Origin: Methylotenera sp.
GTDB lineage: Bacteria > Pseudomonadota > Gammaproteobacteria > Burkholderiales > Methylophilaceae
Assembly: GCF_029945705.1 (NCBI RefSeq)
Contig: NZ_JAQSDC010000038.1
Coordinates: forward strand, 1 to 64,000
Direction of reading: 5' to 3'
Length of the DNA stretch: 64,000 nucleotides
The position numbers and the translations under genes are program-made. A model generated the notes under the pieces. It ran no database searches. It was not told where the DNA came from and saw nothing but the letters and a program-made list of their open reading frames with translations. Positions 58,280-64,000 of this stretch are shown in pieces. The first letter of the stretch is position 1; each line of letters opens with the position of its first letter.

Positions 58280-58819
58280 TTAGTGCTTATGTTCTACACG
58301 CATTAACTTATCTATATATGCAATCGCAATAGCAGAAAATACAAATGTCATGTGAATGACAGTTTGCGCAATTAATACTTTGTCACTTAAATTTTCTGCA
58401 TTAATAAATGTTTTAAGTAGATGAATCGATGAAATACCAATAATGGCGGTGGCTAACTTAACCTTTAACAAATTGGCATTTACGTGAGATAACCAATCTG
58501 GTTCATCTGGGTGACCTTCTAAATTAAGGCGTGAAACAAAAGTTTCATAGCCACCAACAATCACCATGATGAGTAGGTTTGAAATCATCACCACGTCAAT
58601 TAAACCCAATACAATCAACATAATGTCTGCTTCAACAAGGTGTGAAGCTTTAGCCACTAAATGTACTAACTCAAGGCCAAAAAAGTACACATATACGGCT
58701 TGTGCAACAATTAAGCCTAAATAAAGTGGTAGTTGAAGCCAGCGGCTACCAAATAAAATATTGGTCATCACGCTTTTTTGCTTATATTCGATAGAAGAAG
58801 GGGTGTTATGTTCTTGCAT
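58280..58819 (-). CDS. UPF0114/YqhA-family membrane protein
   Basis: A 179-residue protein with three to four helices. The segment RWLQLPLYLGLIVAQAVYVYFFGLELVHL and the following VLGLIDVVMISNLLIMVIVGGYETFVSRL are typical of the TIGR00645/YqhA family, whose function is unknown. AAAGGC lies before the ATG. Confidence 0.88.
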   Translation of the reverse strand: MQEHNTPSSIEYKQKSVMTNILFGSRWLQLPLYLGLIVAQAVYVYFFGLELVHLVAKASHLVEADIMLIVLGLIDVVMISNLLIMVIVGGYETFVSRLNLEGHPDEPDWLSHVNANLLKVKLATAIIGISSIHLLKTFINAENLSDKVLIAQTVIHMTFVFSAIAIAYIDKLMRVEHKH

Positions 58820-58886
58820 GTGTTAAAGCCTTTAATTTGATTGCAGATTGCGATGTTATTGTAGCAGGTTGAAGCGTTAGCTTTAT

Positions 58887-59729
58887 TTAGACTATTTGAC
58901 TATCTATCGCGTAACTCGCGGCTCCATCCAGAGCTAATAGCTGTGTTAACACTGGCATGGTTTCTTCCAGTATTTTAGGCAATGTCCAAGGCGGATTCAC
59001 AATAAACAAGCCGCTGCCATGCATACCAAAGCCTTCTGTCGATGGCTCTTGTATGGTCATTTCTACGTTTAACCAGTTCGGCAAACCTAAATCTATTAAA
59101 TCATCGATCATTTCAGCTGGTTCTGAACGCTGCAAAATAGGGTACCAAACCATGTAAGTGCCAGTCGAGAAGCGTGTCAGGCTGTCTTTAATCATGTTGA
59201 CCACGTGCTGGTAATCTTGTTTGTCTTCATAAGGCGGGTCTATCAGCACGGCGGCACGACGAGGCGGTGGTGGCAAGCAAGCTTTGATGCCAGCAAAACC
59301 ATTTTGCATTTCAACTTTAACTTGCTTGCCTTGACCTCTAAAGTTTTCGATTAACAACTTACAGTCGTTTGGGTGCAGCTCAAATAGACGCATTTTGTCG
59401 TCAGCACGCAAAAAGTCTTGTGCCACTATAGGCGAACCAGGATAGAACTCCAGTGAGTTGGTATTAAAGCGTTTAATCTGCGCAACAAAGTTAGTAAGCG
59501 GCTTAGGTAGATTGTCCGCCGACATCAGTTTCGCAATGCCTTGTTCAAACTCTGCATTCTGTGTGGCATAACCTTCGGTTAAGCTGTACAAGCCAGCGCC
59601 AGCGTGGGTATCGATATACCAATAAGGCTTATCTTTTTGATTCATGTAATCTAGCACTAGGCCTAATACATAGTGTTTGAGTACATCGGCGTGATTGCCT
59701 GCGTGAAAGGCATGGCGGTAACTTAGCAT
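58887..59729 (-). CDS. rlmJ: 23S rRNA (adenine-2030-N6)-methyltransferase
   Basis: A 280-residue SAM-dependent methyltransferase. It begins MLSYRHAFHAGNHADVLKH as in RlmJ, followed by YIDTHAGAGLY and the catalytic LIDPPYED motif of N6-adenine methylases. It modifies 23S rRNA before assembly is complete. It is a single gene, divergent from the metal exporter. Confidence 0.95.
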   Translation of the reverse strand: MLSYRHAFHAGNHADVLKHYVLGLVLDYMNQKDKPYWYIDTHAGAGLYSLTEGYATQNAEFEQGIAKLMSADNLPKPLTNFVAQIKRFNTNSLEFYPGSPIVAQDFLRADDKMRLFELHPNDCKLLIENFRGQGKQVKVEMQNGFAGIKACLPPPPRRAAVLIDPPYEDKQDYQHVVNMIKDSLTRFSTGTYMVWYPILQRSEPAEMIDDLIDLGLPNWLNVEMTIQEPSTEGFGMHGSGLFIVNPPWTLPKILEETMPVLTQLLALDGAASYAIDSQIV

Positions 59730-59809
59730 TTGATAATAGGTGCAATTAACATGGAGAAATTATAGGCGACAAACGTCTGTTTTCTGTATGATTCAATAAA
59801 TTATTTAAC

Positions 59810-60511
59810 ATGCAATTTCTAGAAAACCTTATGAGCAACCATCCACAGCACGGCGACCATCAACATGCAGCACATCAGCATCATACGGATGACCATCAGC
59901 ATGGCAATGCATTCGCAATTCCTTTTTTCTTAATTCTAATCTTTGCCATTATTGAGCTATTTGGTGGGATTTTTACACAGTCGCTCGCATTACTTGGCGA
60001 TGCTGGACACATGATCTCGGATGTATTGGCGCTTGGAATGGCTTGGTATGCGTCGCACCATGCTAGTAAATCTACCAGCAGCAAGCATGCTAGTGGTTTA
60101 ACGCACAAAGAACTTTACGCTAGCATTGTGAATTGTGTGTTGATGTTAGTCGTCATTGTGTACTTGGTATTTGAGGCGATAGATAGATTAAAAAATCCGC
60201 ATAACGTGACAGGTGGCTATGTGATGCTGATTGCATTTGTTGGTTTATTGGTGAATTTACTGGTAGCTAAAATGTTACATCATCACGGTGAAGAGCATGG
60301 CAGTAAAGATAATCTTAATCATCGCGCTGCATTTTTACATGTGTTGGGAGATGTACTCGGGTCAACTGCTGCTTTGGTAGCAGGTGCCGTTATCTACTTT
60401 ACTGGCTGGCAGGCAGCTGACCCTATTTTAACGTTGTTTATTTCGGCATTGATTTTGGTCGTCACCTTAAAGTTAGCCAAAGATATTTGGCGCACATTTA
60501 AAAACGGCTAA
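59810..60511 (+). CDS. cation diffusion facilitator metal exporter
   Basis: A CDF-family protein of up to 233 residues. The His/Asp-rich N-terminus (about 20 residues with repeated HQH) is a metal-binding loop. Six membrane helices follow, with HD-type zinc sites in LGDAGHMISDVL and HVLGDVLGSTAAL. It lacks the long cytoplasmic domain of larger CDF members, so it resembles short ZitB/CzcD types exporting Zn, Co or Cd. A second ATG at 59831 is an equally possible start. Confidence 0.86.
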   Translation: MQFLENLMSNHPQHGDHQHAAHQHHTDDHQHGNAFAIPFFLILIFAIIELFGGIFTQSLALLGDAGHMISDVLALGMAWYASHHASKSTSSKHASGLTHKELYASIVNCVLMLVVIVYLVFEAIDRLKNPHNVTGGYVMLIAFVGLLVNLLVAKMLHHHGEEHGSKDNLNHRAAFLHVLGDVLGSTAALVAGAVIYFTGWQAADPILTLFISALILVVTLKLAKDIWRTFKNG

Positions 60512-60585
60512 TTAGTAGAGCCTAATATGGCTTATATCAAGCTACTCACGCTATTTATCACCACTTAAATCAAAGGAGATTCAAT

Positions 60586-60768
60586 ATGCCCTATGTCAAT
60601 ATTAAGTTAGCGGGTTCTGTGACTAAAGAACAAAAAGCCCAAATCGCAAAAGAATTTACTGAAACTTTAGAGCGCGTTGCGCATAAGCCTAAATCCTATA
60701 CTTATATTACGTTTGAAGAAGTTGCTTATGAAGATTGGGCAATAGGTGGGAAGCTGCTCAGTGATTAA
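60586..60768 (+). CDS. 4-oxalocrotonate tautomerase-family enzyme
   Basis: A 60-residue protein beginning MPYVNIKLAG; after Met removal Pro1 is the catalytic base of the tautomerase superfamily. Length and the EQKAQIAKEFTETL helix fit. AAAGGAG precedes the ATG. The substrate is unknown. Confidence 0.87.
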   Translation: MPYVNIKLAGSVTKEQKAQIAKEFTETLERVAHKPKSYTYITFEEVAYEDWAIGGKLLSD

Positions 60769-60821
60769 GTGCCAATGGAGTAAAAGCAAGTTGAATAAAT
60801 GCCTAGTGTTAGAATAGAACA

Positions 60822-61676
60822 ATGAAAACTCCCCAAAGACTTGAGCCTCTTCTAGAAGATGGCTTGATTGACGATGTTGTGCGTCAACTAATGAGCGGTA
60901 AAGAGGCTACCGTATATGTCGTGCGTTGTGGCGACGATGTGCGTTGCGCTAAAGTCTACAAAGAGGCGAATAAGCGCAGCTTTCGTCAGAGCGTAGACTA
61001 TACCGAAGGCCGTAAAACTAAAAATAGCCGCCAAAGTCGTGCCATGGCTAAAGGTTCAAAGTTCGGTCGCGAATCACAAGAGGCCGCATGGCAAAGTGCA
61101 GAGGTGGATGCTTTGTATCGCCTAGCCAATGCAGGCGTGCGAGTGCCAGAGCCGTATAATTTTTACGAAGGTGTATTGTTAATGGAGCTGGTGACCGATG
61201 CCAATGGCAACGCCGCGCCACGTTTAAACGATGTGACTTTTAGTGCCGAAGAGGCACGTATTCATCACGCCACTTTAATTAAAGAAGTGGTGCGCATGCT
61301 TTGTGCGGGAATCGTGCATGGCGATTTGTCAGAGTTTAATATTTTAATGAGCGCCGATGGCCCCGTGATTATTGATTTGCCGCAAGCGGTCGATGCGGCA
61401 GGTAACAATAACGCAAGTGAAATGCTGGAGCGCGATGTTAGAAACTTAAGTGATTACTTTGGACGTTTTGCACCAGAGCTACTCACCACGCAATACGGCA
61501 AAGAAATTTGGGCGCTTTATGCACATGGTGATTTAACGCTGGAAACGCCACTCACAGGGCGCTTTAGGCAAAGCACTAAAGCGGTTGATTTAAAAAGTGT
61601 GATGCGTGAAATCGAAGACACAAAGAAAGCCGAAGAGGCTAGGTTGTTGCGCATCGCTGAAGCTAAAGCGGAATAA
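60822..61676 (+). CDS. RIO1-family atypical serine protein kinase
   Basis: A 284-residue protein with the RIO kinase core: the SGKEATVYVV nucleotide loop, the catalytic HGDLSEFNILM, and the metal-binding VIIDLPQAVDA. It also has the RIO1-like N-terminal segment after the P-loop, FRQSVDYTEGRKTKNSRQSRAMAKGSKFGR. A C-terminal charged helix (about 255-284) may be a regulatory or RNA-binding tail. Bacterial RIO kinases have no settled role; ribosome-related functions are likely by analogy. Confidence 0.9.
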   Translation: MKTPQRLEPLLEDGLIDDVVRQLMSGKEATVYVVRCGDDVRCAKVYKEANKRSFRQSVDYTEGRKTKNSRQSRAMAKGSKFGRESQEAAWQSAEVDALYRLANAGVRVPEPYNFYEGVLLMELVTDANGNAAPRLNDVTFSAEEARIHHATLIKEVVRMLCAGIVHGDLSEFNILMSADGPVIIDLPQAVDAAGNNNASEMLERDVRNLSDYFGRFAPELLTTQYGKEIWALYAHGDLTLETPLTGRFRQSTKAVDLKSVMREIEDTKKAEEARLLRIAEAKAE

Positions 61677-61714
61677 CAAGCTCGAGCTAAATAAGCCCAT
61701 GTTCGACTAAACTC

Positions 61715-63514
61715 ATGTTCGACCCTAAACCCATATTAAAAAATTTACCTAATCTGCCCGGTGTTTATCGCATGATAAACGCCACGGATGAAGTGATTTA
61801 CGTGGGTAAAGCCAAAGACCTCAAAAAGCGCGTTTCGTCGTATTTCAATAAAAACTTAGCTAGCCCGCGCACGCGCATGATGGTGAGCCATATCGTTAAA
61901 ATTGAAACGACTGTCACTCACAATGAAGCCGAGGCTTTGTTGCTGGAAAATAATCTGATTAAAGGCTTAATGCCGCGTTACAACGTCGTGTTTCGCGACG
62001 ATAAATCTTACCCTTATATAGTATTGACTGGCGATGATGTAGCGCGTTTGGCGTTTCATAGAGGTGCTCAGCGTAAAGGTAATCAATACTTTGGTCCTTT
62101 TCCTAACTCGGTTGCGGTGCGCGAAAGTATTCAACTTTTGCAAAAGGTATTTAAGCTACGTACTTGTGAAAACACGGTGTTTGCTAACCGAAGTCGACCT
62201 TGTTTACAGCATCAAATTGAGCGCTGTACCGCGCCTTGCGTGGGGCTTATTTCAACTGAAGATTACAATAATGACGTGCATCAAGCCGCGATGTTTTTGC
62301 AAGGCAAGACTAATGAGGTGATTGATGCGCTTGGCGCGCGGATGAATACAGCCGCAGCCAATCAGCAATATGAAATGGCGGTGGTGTTTCGTGACCGCAT
62401 GCAAGCGCTAAGGCAGGTACAAGCCAAGCAGTTTGTGAGCGACTTCAATGTGTCAGACGCGGATGTGATTGCGTGCGCCGAATTGCAAGGGCAGCACTGC
62501 ATTAATTTGGTAATGATTCGTGGCGGTCGGCATTTAGGCGACAGAAGCTATATGCCTAAGAACACCGACGGCGAAACATTGGAAACGAGCATGGAGGCGT
62601 TTGTAGCGCAGCATTATGTCGCGCAAAATACGCCGCCGCTGATTGTGGTGGGCGTTAAAATTGAAACGACTGTGCTTGAAGAGGTGCTGAGTGAACAAGC
62701 TGGTCGCAAGGTAAAAATCAATACCAATCCGATTGGTGACAAACGTGTTTGGCTGAAAATGGCGCAAACTAATGCCGAGTTGGCGTTGGGTCAGCGTGCT
62801 GCGACTTCAGCCAATCAAACTGCTAAATTACTGGCTTTACGTGAAGCGCTACATTTACCCGATAATACCGAGCGCATTGAATGTTTTGATATTAGCCACA
62901 CGATGGGTGAGGCGACCGTGGGTAGCTGCGTGGTGTTTGACCGTGGAGATATGCAAAATAGCGAGTATCGACGCTATAACGTCACAGGCATTACACCAGG
63001 TGATGATTACGCTGCAATGCGGGATGTGCTGACGCGCCGCTATAAAAAAGTGGCGGCAGGTGAGGGCGTGCGACCCGACTTAATCTTTATTGACGGTGGT
63101 AAAGGGCAGCTAGGCGTTGCGGTTGAAGTGATGGCAGAAGTAGGACTGGAGGATATTTTACTTGTCGGCATCGCTAAAGGTGAAGAGCGTAGACCCGGTC
63201 TAGAAACCATGATTTTTTCTGACACAGGCGAAATGCTTAACTTAGAAAAAGACAATAAAGGCTTACATTTACTGCAGCAAATCCGTGATGAGGCCCATCG
63301 ATTCGCCATTACTGGGCATAGAGCCAAGCGTGCTAAGGCGCGACTACATTCCAGCTTGGAAGATATAGAAGGCATAGGAGCCAAGCGCCGCAAGGCGCTA
63401 CTCACGCGCTTTGGTGGATTAGATGGTGTAAAGGGTGCTAGTATTGACGAAATCGCCCAAGTTGAAGGCATCAGCCAGAGCTTGGCAGAAAAAATTTACG
63501 GAGAGTTGCATTAA
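61715..63514 (+). CDS. uvrC: excinuclease ABC subunit C
   Basis: A 599-residue nucleotide-excision-repair nuclease that makes both cuts beside a lesion bound by UvrB. It has the GIY-YIG nuclease domain at the N-terminus (LPGVYRMINATDEVIYVGKAKDLKKR), a UVR/UvrB-binding motif near 200, the RNase H-like C-terminal nuclease (CFDISHTMGE, FIDGGKGQL) and tandem helix-hairpin-helix motifs at the end. The full length is preserved. pgsA follows 48 bp downstream, the common uvrC-pgsA order. Confidence 0.96.
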   Translation: MFDPKPILKNLPNLPGVYRMINATDEVIYVGKAKDLKKRVSSYFNKNLASPRTRMMVSHIVKIETTVTHNEAEALLLENNLIKGLMPRYNVVFRDDKSYPYIVLTGDDVARLAFHRGAQRKGNQYFGPFPNSVAVRESIQLLQKVFKLRTCENTVFANRSRPCLQHQIERCTAPCVGLISTEDYNNDVHQAAMFLQGKTNEVIDALGARMNTAAANQQYEMAVVFRDRMQALRQVQAKQFVSDFNVSDADVIACAELQGQHCINLVMIRGGRHLGDRSYMPKNTDGETLETSMEAFVAQHYVAQNTPPLIVVGVKIETTVLEEVLSEQAGRKVKINTNPIGDKRVWLKMAQTNAELALGQRAATSANQTAKLLALREALHLPDNTERIECFDISHTMGEATVGSCVVFDRGDMQNSEYRRYNVTGITPGDDYAAMRDVLTRRYKKVAAGEGVRPDLIFIDGGKGQLGVAVEVMAEVGLEDILLVGIAKGEERRPGLETMIFSDTGEMLNLEKDNKGLHLLQQIRDEAHRFAITGHRAKRAKARLHSSLEDIEGIGAKRRKALLTRFGGLDGVKGASIDEIAQVEGISQSLAEKIYGELH

Positions 63515-63562
63515 TGAGCTGTGTTTTAGTCGAATTGCAGGGCAAAAATGGGAGCGTGTTAA

Positions 63563-64000
63563 ATGAAAGTTAACATTCCTACCATGCTTACATGGTTACG
63601 TATTTTGCTGATTCCTGTGTTTGTCGGTGCTTTCTATTGGCCTGAAAACCTACACAAACTCAGTGCAATGCCTTCACATTCGGTGAATATCTTCATCACT
63701 GTGATATTTGCGATTGCATCATTTACCGATTGGCTCGATGGATATTTGGCTCGACGCTGGAATCAAACCTCATCATTTGGTGCTTTTTTAGATCCTGTGG
63801 CAGATAAACTCATGGTGGCGGCTGCCTTAATCGTGTTGGTAGAATTTGGCCGGGTAGGTGCGATTGTTTCTTTAATTATCATCGGTCGTGAAATCGCCAT
63901 TAGCGCGCTTCGTGAGTGGATGGCTGGCGAAGGGCAACGCAGCAGCGTAGGTGTTGCGATGATAGGAAAAATAAAAACTGCCGCACAAATGCTTGCGATC
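63563..64000 (+). CDS. pgsA: CDP-diacylglycerol-glycerol-3-phosphate 3-phosphatidyltransferase (5' part)
   Basis: The first 146 codons of a CDP-alcohol phosphatidyltransferase; the rest lies beyond the window. The family motif DWLDGYLARRWNQTSSFGAFLDPVADK, with the Asp residues that bind Mg, is complete. It makes phosphatidylglycerol phosphate in the inner membrane. The start MKVNIPTMLTWLRI is typical. Confidence 0.94.
   Translation, partial: MKVNIPTMLTWLRILLIPVFVGAFYWPENLHKLSAMPSHSVNIFITVIFAIASFTDWLDGYLARRWNQTSSFGAFLDPVADKLMVAAALIVLVEFGRVGAIVSLIIIGREIAISALREWMAGEGQRSSVGVAMIGKIKTAAQMLAI

Overview
The window is bacterial chromosome, about 64 kb, densely coding, with moderate to low GC and beta-proteobacterial gene content. 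Several points suggest a Methylophilaceae-type methylotroph such as Methylotenera or a relative. These are the E1-E2 pyruvate dehydrogenase genes with a separately encoded lipoyl-domain E3, a methylcitrate-cycle prpBCD set joined to sdhCDAB-sdhE and acnB, and CitE-like lyases with a mesaconyl-CoA hydratase. This assignment is an inference from gene content; no rRNA or tRNA gene is present to confirm it.

Layout. Positions 1-2.4 kb: a Crp/Fnr regulator and an M17 aminopeptidase on the minus strand. 2.6-6.7 kb: aceE-aceF. 6.8-9.1 kb: a zinc-ribbon/Card1-type nuclease gene, then a divergent SDR/ArsR pair sharing a palindromic operator. 9.5-19.2 kb: a secreted trypsin-like protease with C-terminal helical repeats, then pbpC and a giant bacterial alpha-2-macroglobulin. 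19.4-25.4 kb: lpd, a toxin-antitoxin pair, a glycolate/lactate-oxidase-type gene, and a minus-strand group (PIN-like nuclease, wrbA, heme-utilisation-like protein, DUF2069). 25.5-31.8 kb: tamB, tamA and purB.

32-56 kb is a central-carbon island. On the minus strand a consensus promoter at 39.2 kb drives a CitE-like lyase, mesaconyl-CoA hydratase, a second CitE-like lyase, prpB, prpC and prpD. Divergent on the plus strand are a GntR regulator, malic enzyme, sdhC-D-A-B-E, a third CitE-like lyase, an AMP-forming acyl-CoA ligase, class I fumarase, a secreted EF-hand protein and acnB. Together they could convert a C5 dicarboxylate (mesaconate type) through CoA activation, hydration and cleavage to propionyl-CoA and glyoxylate. 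The propionyl-CoA would then enter the methylcitrate cycle, giving pyruvate and succinate, with succinate oxidised to fumarate, malate and pyruvate. The individual family assignments are solid; the combined pathway is inferred.

Within this island, 48.1-50.9 kb is an AT-rich insertion. It carries a secreted protein of unknown function broken by a one-base frameshift at an A7 run, and a small IS30-type transposase remnant. 55.7-64 kb holds a lipoprotein, membrane proteins (one DUF2914, one UPF0114), rlmJ, a CDF metal exporter, a tautomerase, a RIO kinase, uvrC and the start of pgsA.

Three copies of a paired-hairpin, MITE-like repeat (13.0, 34.0 and 52.9 kb) are the most distinctive non-coding structures. 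No CRISPR array, rRNA, tRNA or complete insertion sequence was found.
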